Shown here piece by piece: positions 22,127 to 34,796 of a stretch of 64,000 bases of DNA. A model generated the notes under the pieces. It searched no databases, was not told where the DNA came from, and was given only the letters and a program-made list of their open reading frames with translations. Location of the stretch: the NCBI GenBank assembly GCA_034440575.1, contig JAOTOL010001505.1, positions 1,109,501-1,173,500 on the forward strand. Reading direction: 5' to 3'. Source of the stretch: Imbricaverruca yamaguchii (taxonomy: Eukaryota > Arthropoda > Thecostraca > Neoverrucidae). A program made the position numbers and the translations under genes. Position 1 is the first letter of the stretch. Each line of letters starts with the position of its first letter.

Positions 22127-22287
22127 GCGAGTTTTCTTGGAAGTTCTTTGGCGGCGACGCACCTGGAGCCCTCTGCGAAGTCGGGCTCGAACCTCAAGAG
22201 CGTGACTGTACCTGAAGCTGTCTTCAGCGAGTCTACGTCTCCAAACAACAAAATCATGACATCAAAACAACGGCAGCCGGCGCACAG
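22127..22287 (+). CDS. Gene 1, exon 6
   Basis: A 161 bp exon with acceptor ATTCCTCCCTGCTCAG and donor GCGCACAG|GTGACG. It enters in phase 0, matching exon 5, and leaves in phase 2. It encodes about 53 residues: ASFLGSSLAATHLEPSAKSG and then a Ser/Lys-rich part ending KQRQPAH. The pyrimidine tract is good. The truncated MITE ends just before it, so the intron's 3' end is short. Confidence 0.65.
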
Positions 22288-22650
22288 GTGACGTCCGTGC
22301 TAACAAATGCGTCCGACCAGCCGATCGCTAATATCAAATAGGCTTCGAAGGAATAGCCTCGTAGGAGTAAAGGAACATGTATGTGCCGTGTCGTGAGAAA
22401 TTTTGAACACGATGTGAATGTAGAACAGAGTTACTTGCCTAATGTGTATTATGCCCGGAAGCTAGCCCCTGCTGACAAGTGATTGAAGCGTGATGGATGA
22501 CATTTGCCTCCTGCATAATTGCCGCAGACGTCGGGCACTGTGTGTTAGGACATTCGCCAATCTCACTCCTACAGCATATGTATTATACAGATGAAATCAG
22601 AATGAGTGCACGTCTCACCGTCCTGACCAACGTAACCTGTCTGCTTCTAG

Positions 22651-23201
22651 TAAGACTCGGAAGACGCTAACCCCTCCGAAGATCGAGCTGGAGGTGTGGA
22701 CTAGCTGTGACAGCACGATACAGCTGATGGAGGACAGCGACTACGTGACACGATCGGCGAGTCGTCCCCATGTCACGAGCTCGCCGGGCCGACAGCGAGT
22801 CGTCAGCTCGCCGGGCCGGCAGCGACAGCGAGACACTCTGCCATCCAGTCCGCCCGACATCGCGACGTCGACGTCCGAGCTGAGGAGCCGGCCGGCTGAC
22901 GTCCGTTCTGATGTCACACCATGTGAGGGCCAGCTGCGTGCTGCGGCCGCGCGTCACGTCAGCCCGGCTCTGGTGGACGGCCGGGCCAAGCTCGGCCTGG
23001 ACACCGCTGCCGCCGCGTCAGAGCCGGCGCACCACGCCGATGGTGCCGGTCAGCGGCTGGATGTGGCGGCGGCGAGGTGTCAGGAGAGTGCCGAGGTCGG
23101 CGCCGCCGCGTCAGTGATGCCAGACGAAGTCAGCAGGAGGCGGACGGCGGGGCGGACGGCGGGGCTACCGTGGACAGTCAGGTATCAGCCCACAGTCAAA
23201 G
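22651..23201 (+). CDS. Gene 1, exon 7
   Basis: A 551 bp GC-rich exon with acceptor CCTGTCTGCTTCTAG and donor CAGTCAAAG|GTGAGT. It enters in phase 2, completing a Ser codon with exon 6, and leaves in phase 1. The protein begins KTRKTLTPPKIELEVWTS, then DSTIQLMEDSDYVTRS and the repeated SSPGRQRVV / SSPGRQRQR motif, with RS- and SP-type sites. A long Ala/Arg-rich stretch follows. All splice signals are strong. Sequence downstream contains no exon that I can join, so the gene's 3' end is unknown. Composition is disordered and no domain is seen. Confidence 0.65.
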
Positions 23202-23289
23202 GTGAGTATGCTCACAGAAACGTCTTTAAATTAATGGTTGATTAACGCCAAACCGAGGCTAATTAAACAGCTACGTGGCGGCAAACTGA

Positions 23290-23560
23290 ACGGAACAAAC
23301 GGGGGACTCCCCCCTTCAGAGGCGTTAGGCCCGAAAGGTCGCACCGGGACACCAGAAAATCGTGCTGGAGCCCCATTATTTCCATCCAGTCACCCGAAAG
23401 TTTAAGTCAGAGGCCCCAAATGAATAAAGTGGGGGCACAACAATCGCGTCAGCCACCTCTCTCACAACTTGTGCTGGGCCCCAAAATTGACATTGGGACC
23501 CTCCGGGTTCCCGTCGGGGACCCGGTTAGGCAAAACGGATCCTGTAACTCGCGACAGGAC
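23290..23560 (+). repeat. Repeat B fragment
   Basis: Units of the GTGCTGGGCCCCAAAA and CACCGGGACACCAGAAAATC kind, matching repeat B at 28900-29830 in orientation. It is the main content of the first few hundred bases after gene 1 exon 7. Confidence 0.55.
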
Positions 23561-23655
23561 AGTTCCACTGCTTAACACTAGGTCGTATGCTTTGCATGCT
23601 TGATGATTCATGGTCCGATCTGACGTTGTTGAATAGTATTTTAACTGTGGTATTG

Positions 23656-24010
23656 TACACTGTAAAAAAAATTATTAGCACCCTTTGGGTGCTACTTCAG
23701 ATGTCAAATTCCAGCACGACAGGCCTGCTTGAATTAAGCACCTTTTTGGAGTTGGCATTACATCGCAAAATTTCAGGTGCTAAATATAATCATGGTGTTT
23801 ATAGCTATAGCCTGTAAAAATAGCCCAAGGAAAAGGTGCTATTCCTTGGGCTATTTTTAGTAACAGGGTGCTTGAAATGAGTACCCATGAGGTACTTGCG
23901 ATTTAGCACCCCCAGGGTTCTATATTTTTATCACGCCAAAAACCAGCACCTCTGGGGTACGGTTCGCATATGGTGCTAGCACATTTAGCACCCCTTGAGT
24001 GCTTGAATCC
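23656..24010. mobile_element. Palindromic non-autonomous element of the TACACTGTAAAAA family
   Basis: It starts TACACTGTAAAAAAAATTAT and contains many AGCACC/GGTGCT motifs on both strands. A near-perfect hairpin sits in the middle, CCTGTAAAAATAGCCCAAGG at 23811 against its complement ending 23867. A second family member, at 38200-38487, ends in the complementary TTTTTACAGTGTA. The right terminus of this copy is not found, so its end is approximate. Confidence 0.5.
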
Positions 24011-24205
24011 AATTTGGTCTCCTTGATGGTGGCGTACATGTGTTGGTGGCTTACTGTGTTTATGTGGACGGATGACTTCTTTTGCTGCATGTTAGCTTCC
24101 GATGCCGATTTTAAATATCATAGCGAACAGGATGCTTATAGGCGATGTAACCTTTGAATGCATTCGTATACAAAGAGCAATGCAAAGGAATACGAGAATA
24201 TATCA

Positions 24206-24342
<137 letters not shown>

Positions 24343-24469
24343 TGTACATATGTATACATGTTGTATCTATTGACCTATCTATATATATATCCATCAAGAT
24401 ATATATGAATATATATGTATATATATATAGTGTGTGTGACTGTTTCCAGTTTCTCAACAACTAGTTCTA

Positions 24470-26271
24470 TACAAATTTAGCTTTAGGATTAGTTAGTTCG
24501 GTAGTTCAGACTGCGAGCCTGGTACAGACCAGTGCAGACTTTGACCCCTGGTATGGTACAGATTGCAGGTGGACTACTGTTGAGCATCGTCATGTACCTG
24601 TTTTTATCCCCCAATATTGTGCATATCGGATGAGGCTTAAATCCGTCAGAACACTCCGCAGTGAAACCAGCGACTTCGGTGGAAACAATTTATTTAAGCG
24701 AATATCCAAGTCAGCTGATAAAAAAATAGTTAAAGCAACAAAACTCATGACGATGATTTCTTTCAATCCGGCCGACTATTCAATCCGGTGCATAACAAAC
24801 CCTTTAGTCTTTTACTGCCTGAACTTTAGCACTTTCTGGGGCACCGACACATGATCGTTGATGCATACGTTGCACCGTTGCACGTAGTACAAAAACGAGT
24901 TGAACTTCGCAGTGAATGGCAGGTTCAGCAAGGAATGAGTAATGTTCTGATACAATAGATGGCACAGTAGCATGACAGAATAGAAGGTTGATTTTCTCAT
25001 CAGCGGTCACCAGCACCACATCTCCAGCAACAACCGAATATTTAGTTGTGGGGAACATCGGTATATTGTTCTCGTTGATACCATCAAATAGTGTGGCATG
25101 TGAAATCCCCCATAGGCAGATGGCTTGCTTCGAGGTATCATCTGAAAATAGTAAACCGTCGTCATTGTGAAGTTATGCATGGGTTCTAACATACGATACA
25201 AAAAAAAACCTATCACCCATATATTATTTAGGCATAGTATGGCACCAAAAACCAAGCTTCGCTTGTATGTACATAATCATACCAATGAACGGGTAAAACG
25301 TTAGGGTATAAGAGAGTCAACAAATAGTTTTGCTTCAAAGTGATCCTGAAAGGGCTACACACGTTCTAAAACATCTTATAGAGCGGTACAAAATGCACAG
25401 ATCATACGACAGACCAGGGTCATGGTGTCATGCTCTTTCGCGCCGCGAACACTCTTTCCTCCTATCTCCATTATTGAATATTTTGAATCCTAATGCGGCA
25501 AAGGTCAGGTAAAAACAATTTGTTAACAATTCGTCAATGACAGGAACTTTCTAAAAATCTGTTCAATGGACACATATCGCCATATTTAGTTTCAAGCAGA
25601 CCTACACCAGGTGCTATACAACATGGCATCATGCACGACTAATGCTGTCGAAAGTCAAGACATTACTATTTTGACCCAGTGTGACATTGATCCAAGCGCC
25701 TAGGGCAAGATCACATCGTACCTCCAATCGTTTTGTGTCATGTTTCTTCGCGTCGTGCAAGCTATTTTTTATATCTTTCTTTGTAATTATATGCAATCCC
25801 AACATTTCAACGGTCGGCCCAAAAGACTCAGTTCCAACGGATTTGCGGTTGTACGAATGCCCCTTAGATTCACATACAAACAAACCATATTTAGTTGCAC
25901 GTTAACTCACATTATATGTCGCAGTTGATGACATAATTCGTCGCCCATGTTGTCGGCCGTCAGATCACACGCTAGCTTGTTGTCGGTGAACTTAATGCCC
26001 TAGGCAAGATACAAACTTTTCTCCAAAAGTTGAACATGCTTTGTGAGAAGGAAAACTTGAACCATTTTCTTCTATCTACATCATCAAGTATTTTTAATCC
26101 CAGTATGGCAACAGGCCGCAAAAATCAAATCCAGACCTTTAATATATAAATGTTATAAAACAGTCTGATCCATAAATAAACATGCCATGCTTTATTTGAT
26201 GCTGACCCAAACCACAAGCTACAAGATGACGCCATTAATTTCGTTTCCATGCAATGCCAAGTTTGGAAATT
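24470..26271. other. Long AT-rich stretch with no supported gene
   Basis: No open frame of coding quality or recognised element. Two loosely similar segments (about 25680-25760 and 25960-26040, both with CCTAGGGCAAGAT or CCTAGGCAAGAT) may be old duplicates. Confidence 0.4.
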
Positions 26272-26356
26272 AGAGGTGGGTATATAAGAAGACCCCTCCC
26301 CCCCCCCCGAGACGGTGTGTGAGGATCTGATCGGAAGTTTTTAATAAAAGGGTTAA
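26272..26356. mobile_element. Fragment of the TTAA-flanked element family
   Basis: GAGACGGTGTGTGAGGATCT and the right end running into GGGTTAA match the right ends of the copies ending at 12451 and 34390. Confidence 0.5.
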
Positions 26357-27095
26357 GAATAAAGAAAGGAGGAAATTGTTTGCGCGACGTCATACATTGG
26401 GGATATGGCGATGTGACGGTTTTCGATCATGGATGTATTTTAAGGTTGTTGGCACTTCTTCTTTGGTGGTTAAGATACCTATTCGGATTCAAAATCGTAA
26501 GTAAGAAATGAAAGGATGTGGTTAACGCCATTCGAAACTGTATTAAAAACCCCCTAGCATGGTGTCTGATAGTGGGTGGGTTCACTGATGGGTACCAGGG
26601 GTGTAACTTTGCATGCTTTGGGTGGCTACTTGCTCACCATTTAAATGTTGACCTTGCCATCTCAATAGTTTTAACCTTTAACATGAGACTATATGTGATA
26701 TGCATTTTGGCCTGTCCATTTCCTTCATGCGTTGTGCCTTCCCAATAACTTTCAGAAACCTACACCAGTGATGGTCACCTGCCGTTATCGGAGGTGATAC
26801 AACGTCGTGACCTGGGGTCAGTAAAGAATAGGGGAAGCCAGGATAGCACTGCCACTTGGGTAATATCAATCGGTGGAGAATTCAAGTAAAGGAAGCTTAG
26901 CTGGCTGCCTTTTCCATTCAAGGTCGTAAGTCGTAAGTATGTCCATCAAAATATCAAATATTAAAAATAGACGGATGTATTTTGTATATGCTATGGTGGG
27001 TTACTGGGCCCTCTCAATGATCGAATGGGCTCTCCCAATTGGTCTCAAGTTTAAACGTTGAACCCTACGGTTATATCACATACATACACATACAT
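26357..27095. other. Stretch with no supported gene
   Basis: A short segment near 26700-26770 (CATTTCCTTCATGCGTTGTG, then TTTCAGAAACCTACA) recurs at about 53670-53720, so it is a dispersed repeat fragment of unknown kind. Confidence 0.35.
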
Positions 27096-27380
<285 letters not shown>

Positions 27381-28870
27381 GTTGCCAGTATGTATACTGA
27401 CAACAAGGCCCCCAGGAAATATCACCAGCTCCTTATACGAAACGTAGAACAGAGATTGGGAGGAGACGCCCAGGACGAAATGCAGGCCCCGGGACGAAAA
27501 AGAGCCCCAGGACGAAAAAGAGGCTCACAGGACGAAAAGGAGGCCCCAGGATGAAAAGGAGACCCCCAGGACGAAGAATAGGCCCCAAGGACGAAAAGGA
27601 GGCCCCAGGTCGAAAAGGGGGCCCCATGACGAAAAAGAGGTTTCCAAGGGCAATATCATCAGGTCCCTATACGATACGTAGAACAGAGATTGGGAGGAGG
27701 CCCCCAGGACGAAAAACAGGCCCCAAAGACGAAAAGAAGGCCCTCAGGACGAAAAGGAGTCCTCCACGACGAACAGGAGGCCCCCGTGACGAAAAGGAGG
27801 TCCGCAGGACGAAAAACAGGCCCCCAGGACGAAAAGGAGACCCCCAGGCCGTGACGAAGGCTCACAGGACGAAAAGGAGGTCCCCAGGACGAAAAGGAGG
27901 TTCCCCACAACAGGACAATATCAGGTCCCTATAAGAGACGTAGGACGGAGATTTGGAGGAGGCCCCCGGACGAAAAGGAGGGAAGGGAGTTCCCAGAAAA
28001 TGAGAGGAGGCCTAAGGCGAAAAAGAAAGCCAGTAGATATGAGATCAGGTTTCGGAGACGCAAAATCAGGCGCCAAAACGGACAAGGTACCACTGAGATA
28101 GAAAAGGATGACCCAGAGACATGCCAGCAGGCACCTAATTCGGAAGATACGACACAAGATTGGAAATGAGACCCCATGATGAACGAGGAGGACCCTAAAA
28201 TAAGAGAGAAAGGCCATTGAATCAGAGAGATGGTTTTCAGGCGGAAAAGAATGCTGGAAGACGGCCAAGAAGGCCCCCGGGAAATAACAAAGTCACTGAT
28301 ATAGGAAAGGTGGCCTGTAATTTTGAAGAGAAGGCGCCTCAGAGAGAAGAGGAACCCACCAGGAGATAAGAGGCTACCCTTAAAATGGGGAAAGTTCGAA
28401 TGAACACGAAAAGCACGAGGCCCACAAAACGTGAGAGGAAGCCCCTAATTTAAAAAGGACTCTATGAGAGAAATAGAGTTCCAAGGAAAGAGTTCCAAGG
28501 AAGTGAGAGGAGGCCCTTAAGATGGAAGTGGTAGCGGGCGTTCAAGGATGTAAGGTTTCCAAAATTGAAGATCCCTCAAGACGGGTAAGGCTTTCCAGGA
28601 TAAAGGAGGCCCACGAGGCGTGGCAGGAGGCCCATAATTTGGCGGATAATGCTCCTGGAACATGAGAGGAGACACCATGCCATGTTATACAGGCCTCACG
28701 ATGTAAGAGGAGACCCTCCAAGACGAGAGAGGAGGACCATTGAATATGGAGGAGGATAGGACACACAAGGAATCGTTGAAAACTGGTAAAGAGGCTCCAG
28801 GAAATGAGACGAGATCCTTAAGACGGGAAATGAAGCCTATAATTTGCAAGAAGAAGCCCCAAAGAAATAG
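27381..28870 (+). repeat. Repeat A array (plus orientation)
   Basis: From about 27450 to 27910 the units are GGCCCCCAGGACGAAAAGGA-like and about 21 bp long. Beyond that they become longer (about 30-35 bp) and more diverged, still built on AGGCCC plus GAYGAAAAG or AGAGGA themes. Two internal units carry CCTATACGATACGTAGAACAG or a close variant (27430, 27662, 27930). All frames with Pro-Gly-Arg-Lys text are products of the array. The inverse of this block is at 58850-61563. Confidence 0.8.
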
Positions 28871-28899
28871 TGGAAGTTGTGCCGAGATACTTGACTAGC

Positions 28900-29830
28900 A
28901 TGGTATGGGCCCAAAAAGATCCGGCTGGGGCCCCTGAAAACTACGCTGAGCCTCAGGTTACCAAAAATTCACGGCCGGACTATGAGAGTCACTCTAGGGG
29001 CAGTCACTATCGCTCTGAGGATCCAACAATGACGCCAACCCCCCCCCCCCCAAATTGGAATATTTAACCCCAAAAAAGTGCCGCTAAAGCTCGCGCTGGG
29101 GATCCAAGCAAAGGACGTCGGGCCCAATAGACGACAATGGCCTAAAAATGAGAATGACAATGACAATGGTCTAAAAAATAGTCGCGTCGCTACACTAGAA
29201 AATCACGCCGCAGGCCCAAAAGATCGCGCTGGGCCTCAAATGCTGCTGCTCCAAAATCAAGTCTTAACCGGAATGTCATTCTAGGACAAAAAAAAACCTT
29301 TAGTGGCCGCATTGGCATATCAAAGGGGCAAATGCCCCCCTCCATCCTGAGAGGGATAAGCTCTCAAGATCGTGCTGGGGCTCCAAAAGTCTCGCTGGGG
29401 CCACCACAATTCGCGTCGGTCCACCAGCATTCGCGCAGGGGTCTTCAAATAAATACGGTAGGCCCTAAATACATGTCCGGGTCAGGAATATAGCTCTGGA
29501 GCACCCAACATATTACCAGTTGCCTTCATAAATAGAGTACGACACCGGAAAACATAACGGATCTAGAAAAATCGACGTGAGATACAAAAAGGTGGCGCCA
29601 GGGGCTCGAAAAAACAGGCCGGGATTACGACTTTTACAGAAGTTCGAAAAGATCCACAAAAGTCGCGTTGAGCCCAGAAAACTGGCGTTGGGTCCCCGGA
29701 ACCACGCGCCTGGGCCGCATAGGCCGATAGGCCGCACTGGGACCCAAAAGCGTCGCACCGAACCCACAAACGCGATCCCACCTCGGTTTTTTCCAGGTCC
29801 GGTATGCTTTTCGGTGTCGTACGCAATTTG
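28900..29830 (+). repeat. Repeat B array (plus orientation)
   Basis: About 30 bp degenerate units of the form CGCGCTGGGGCCCCAAAA. A non-repetitive insert at 29311-29350 reads TATCAAAGGGGCAAATGCCC and ATCCTGAGAGGGATAAG. Segment 29570-29760 (CTGGCGTTGGGTCCCCGG, then ACCACGCGCCTGGG) is closely matched in inverse at 57590-57760 and in direct orientation at 56240-56330. It follows repeat A without a clear break. Confidence 0.75.
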
Positions 29831-31289
29831 TGAAGGCATCTGGCAATATGTTCAGTGCATCATAGCCACATTCCTCACACGGGATTTATTTCTTGGGAAT
29901 CCCTCATTATTCTGGAGGGCACCAGCTTCATATTTTCGGATACCGATCCGGTTTTTGTAGCATAGTTATAGTTATAGCAGTGTGAGGTGACAGTTATCAA
30001 AGGATGCCAAGAGAAAACTTTAGAACTGGGTGGGGGAGTTGAGTTGAAATTGAACGAATCAGAATCGATTGTGGTATATTAGGCCCCTCCACGGGGTAAT
30101 TCAGTTAATCACTAATTATTTAATCTCGAAAAGTCTCCTTTGACAAAACAGCGGTCGAAATCCAACATTTTATTTTAATTGGCGTAGGTGAACTTCCTGC
30201 AAATCCGTTTTCCTCCTTCCCCTGGACGCAAATATAGGTATTCTGCTGGCCCCCCAATATTTTTCAGAAACATATGCTCATGGGGCAAAGCCGACATTGA
30301 GGGGACAAATCAAACCACACAAGCATATAAAGTAACACCCATGCCCCATATAAAATGGGAGGAATGATGCATTTAAATACATTTTCTGTCTACAAACTTC
30401 TTTTTTGTTAGTACAGCCTGCAGGATTAAAGCTTCCCAGCTTCCATACCTTCTCAACATCATTTATAAAACGGTACAGTACAGCGAAAACCATAGGCATG
30501 ACGGCGTGGAATTTGAAGGTAGTGTATGAATTGCCATTGTTGCATTGTTGCATTGCCATTTATGCATTGTTGTTCAATGCTTGTTCATGATGCGAATATA
30601 TTCGCTAAGACCTTGCTATTTGGCTTGTGTGACAGGTGCCATGCAGCCAGCACCAAATGTCATAAAAAGTATAAAATTCCTGAGATAGATGGCGATCAGA
30701 ATACCAATGCAATCCTCTTCTCGTTGTCACCTTCGCGAAATTATCGTCGTTGGACTGATAAATGATCGATTAAGCTTTGCTTAGGACATCAAGCTGGGGG
30801 TAATAAGTAACAGTCATGATGAATCTAGCTATATTCAGTTATATTTTATGGACATAAAAGTGGGTTGATCAGTGAGAGATACCTGTAAGATACGCTTAGC
30901 ACCAGCCCCGCCAACTCGCTTGAATCTAGAGGCCAGCAGGAAGAATCTTCTGGTCGAGAAAGCATTGAGACGTTGGTTTGTTTTGACACGTAGGTATTTC
31001 TACTTATTTATGCCCGGATGTGGCCCAGTTTTTAGCGAAAAATTATTATTAGTACTGCGTTTTGAGTAAATGATGCACCATGGTTGGTTATTTGGGCTTT
31101 CGGGCGCATCGACTGCGTTGGTCATACAGCGCCCATTTGATGCGCCATGCCAAGAACAAACAAAATATCAATATGAAATCATGTTTTCCATTCCCACACC
31201 ATACAAAAAGCCCAAAAACCAATAGGAGGCCCTACCACAATGGGCCCCCTTTCGACCTTGCCCTCCTGGAAGAACTTCGTGACGGCGCC
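29831..31289. other. Stretch with no supported gene
   Basis: No exon or element recognised. A short segment at 31100-31135 (CGCATCGACTGCGTTGGTCA) recurs, diverged, at 37811-37845. Confidence 0.4.
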
Positions 31290-31319
31290 ACTGTATATGT
31301 ATAAATATATGTATATATC

Positions 31320-31408
<89 letters not shown>

Positions 31409-31425
31409 ATATCTATACACAAGTC
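31290..31425. repeat. (TA)n microsatellite
   Basis: TA repeats with interspersed ATATCT and ATACAT; Tyr-Ile frames are artefacts. Confidence 0.95.
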
Positions 31426-32160
31426 TCCAGATGTCGTTGAATATATTTCGAAAAGGGCCTATTCTTTCCTCGCAAAATCAGTTTTTCTTTCGTTCTAAAA
31501 GTTTGTTCAGAATATTAAAAGAATATTCAGAACCAGGATCATCGGATTTTCTTCCCCCTCAAATTGTAATTGTAAGCATGCATAACACTTTTCTGAACAA
31601 AGAATGCAGACACCACTTCCCATCCTACCCTCCTCCATACAGCGGCGGATCCAAGATTTTGCATATGGCGTGAGGAAAACCTTCCTCTCGGCCATTGGCT
31701 GAAAAGTGCGGGGCGGAGGGGGGGGGGGTGCACTCGAGCCTACCTGGAGGGAGCATCTTCCCGGTCAGAGAGGCGCCACCTTTCCATAGGAAGGTACTTT
31801 CCCCCAGTCTCCCACCCCTTCCCTGGTATCTGCCCCTGTCCCATCCCCTGATCAAAGCAATTTCCGGTTAGGTTCCACGATTCAACACCTTCACCACTCT
31901 GACACTTTCTGATGACCATGGGATCCAGGAATTTCCATAAGGGAACTCGACTGAAGGGGCAACATTGCTATCAGCTGCCAGTAATTACATAAGCCAGTCC
32001 CAGCTTTTCCTAAGTAACTCTACATCATAGCCCCCCTTACACACACACACGCAGATAAACACATTCGAGTGTTCATAGATCGATATGCTTACCTGCCGGA
32101 GATGCCCCGCTTCGCCCACACAGCCCAACTCTCGCTAGCTGTTCTTTTCTACTGAATACT
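31426..32160. other. Stretch with a possible half-MITE
   Basis: At 31640 AGCGGCGGATCCAAGATTTT resembles the terminus of the hAT-type MITE at 46413, but no matching right end is found. A G-rich tract lies at 31716-31729. No gene seen. Confidence 0.3.
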
Positions 32161-32164
32161 GAAT

Positions 32165-32963
32165 CATGTATGTAGGTAAACAGCATATGAGGGCTCCATA
32201 CTTGATGGGTGGACAAGTACTATCAGTGACTCAACAGGAGAAGGATTTAGGCGTTATTCTAAACAAAATTGGGGGCATCAGAGCAGATCAAGGAAACCAG
32301 GAAGAAGGCACTGAGAATGCTTGGGGCAATACATGAGAATGTATCATACAGAAGTGAGGAAGTCATCACGAAGCTTTACTGTGCATGTCGGGCCACATTT
32401 GGAATACTGCATCTAAGCTTGGTCTCCTAGTTATGAAAAAAGATTGTTGGCTTTTAGAGAGTACAAAAGAGGGCTACAAAAATGGTTAATGGTATAACGA
32501 ACCTGGCTTATGAGTAAACATTGAAGAAATTGAACATGTTTTCACTTAGATATAGAAGGCTGAAAGGAGATCTCATCGAGGTCTTTAGATTTGTCCATGG
32601 TCTGGAGAAGGGATATCTTGGGGAAGTGTTTCAATTTAACAGAAATGATGCAATTAGAGGTCATCAATTCAACACTAAAGCTAACCACGACAGAACAAGG
32701 TTAAGGCAGTCTTTCTTCACCAACAGGGTAGTAGAACACTGGAACCAGCTGCCAGAAACCACCGTCAGTAGCAGCACATTGAACATCTTTAAAAACAGCA
32801 TAAACAATCATTATAAGAATAGAGGGCTTGCTTTTCAGTATTACAGGGGGGCTGATCGACGGATTTGGTGAGCAACTGGTTGAGTGTCCAGAGTGCAACC
32901 AAAAAGGATCTTTGTGGTTCATAGTTACATTAATAATTTATGTCTTTATGTCTTTATGTCTAG
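32165..32963 (+). pseudogene. CR1-like non-LTR copy 2 (TTTATGTC family), decayed
   Basis: A 5'-truncated copy starts after the FADD box at GTAGGTAAACAGCATATG. It keeps the C-terminal region, readable from 32521 to 32871 as LKKLNMFSLRYRRLKGDL, then RNDAIRGHQFNTKANHDR and VVEHWNQLPETTVSSST. It ends in TTTATGTCTTTATGTC at 32941-32963. Stops and frameshifts interrupt the upstream part. Confidence 0.85.
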
Positions 32964-33639
32964 GTACACGACTTCGATTGCCTTGCATCAGCTGACTACC
33001 TTCAATGGTTCTTGGTAGTATCAAGTTTGTTTATTGCCCATAAACAATGGGTTGTAATTGATCGTGTTGTTAAATACACGACATGTACACTATGTCCGTG
33101 CTTCTGTACTATTACAATAAACGATGAAATGCGCGCCACGCTATGATTTAGCCTTATGATGTAGCGTTAAATATAAAAAATAATCAATATTTACCTAGCA
33201 AGGGCGTTTACTTCTGAAGGTCGTTAAGGGCATAATGCATTATAGGGCATAATGCATGAAGGAAATGAGCGGGCCAAAATGTATTGGGAGTCGGTGGAGG
33301 CACAATCCATAGGGCTTTTTAAAAAAATAGGAATTACTGTGGAATGCTATGCTATATTATGCTCTTCTACATTACTCAAAGGCCATTTTGGTGCTATTTT
33401 GCGCATAAATTGAAAAGTAAGCATCAGCACAGAAAATGAGTGGCCCCATCATCTTAGTAACATTCATAAACACTGCATTGGAAAAATAGATTCCAAGCAT
33501 CCATAAAACAATTAACGCATAAATTTACCCATTTGCGAATGACATCATTTTCATTTTGCTCCCAATATGGCAGTAAAAATTGATATAAAAATTGATTGAT
33601 AAAAATTATGTTCCCTAACCCTAATGCATGAAGGAGGGG
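32964..33639. other. Stretch with no supported gene
   Basis: AT-rich. GGGCATAATGCAT occurs twice near 33230-33256 as a short direct repeat. Confidence 0.35.
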
Positions 33640-34390
33640 GCTAGTCTCGGGTAGGGGGGGGCTTCAACCCCCCCCTCCACCCCCTCATTTTTTTCGCGGA
33701 TAACGGACGAACGGCGAGCGGTAGAGTCAAGGTCAAGTGAGGTCACCTTCAAAAACGTTAAACCAGCCGTCACGCCTTAACGGATACAGATATTTTAATG
33801 AAGCTTTCAGCGTTTGCTTATCTTTACGGATGCAACAAAATGTACGAGTGGAATTTTTCTTCCTTTTTTTCTTTTTTGACTACATATGCATTATGGGTAT
33901 TTGCCAAATTGCAGTTCAAATACAGGATTCTGGCTAAAGTAAGCATTTTTGTATTAGGGCAAGTTGACTTCTAACAACGTTTCTCGGTCTGCTCCACCCA
34001 TTGGAAAGGGAAAATTAAAGAAAACATGAAAACACAATTTTGGGATTTCATTTTTTGAAAAATGTATTTGTGGGGCCCAAAAAATGATAGCCCTGGTCGA
34101 TTTCGCTCTCCTTTTCTCATTACACATAATTTTTATATATCTCAAAATGAACTCACCAGAGTCAACAAAATAATGTAAGTCGTGAAAAGTCGTGAAAATC
34201 TAGCGCCCTGGGACGTCACTATTCGGGGAAAATGTTTTGGAGGGTATACCCGGACCCTACTCGTCGAGCGCTTTCCGATGACACCTCTTTCGTTTTCGTG
34301 CGATGCTTAGTTTGGATTTTAGAGGTGTCTTCAACCGCCCCTGCGCCCCTGAGACGGGGTGTGAGGATTTGACCGGAGAGACGGCGCGGG
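33640..34390. mobile_element. TTAA-flanked non-autonomous element, copy 2
   Basis: It is similar over most of its length to 11610-12451: AGATATTTTAATGAA, TTGACTTCTAACAACGTTTC and GTCGAGCGCTTTCCGATGAC are shared. The right end GAGACGGCGCGGG is followed by TTAA at 34391-34394. The left end is less clear, with a G/C-rich repeat. Confidence 0.65.
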
Positions 34391-34394
34391 TTAA

Positions 34395-34796
34395 TAACGG
34401 TCACAATAATCTGCCATTAACTAATGCAACCTAATCCAAATTTATACTTGGAATTTAGTCAAAGGTTTCAGGTTAGGTTTTAGGTTAGGCTAGGGACTTA
34501 GATTATGACTTGTATGTTTTTAGGTTGGAATTATTCAAGGTTTGTATAGGTCCGGTTAGATTTTAGAAGTTTACACATGTTCGAGAAATATGTTTTGGGG
34601 GATTTTCCACTAAACACAACTATTTCATCACATGCGAGGTTAGGCTGGGTTAGCTTTGGTTCGGTTTCTTATCTTCTTTAACAATCTTTTTATGCTGTAC
34701 TACCATTGCCAAGCAAATTTATTTGTGTTAATTTGCATGCCAGTTGAAAAGTAAGCATTTGCAGAGGAAATTATTGGCCACATCATGTTAATAAAA
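34395..34796. other. AT-rich stretch with scattered TTAGG-like words
   Basis: Several TTAGGTT, TTAGGCT and GGTTAGC words occur but not as a clean array. No gene. Confidence 0.3.
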
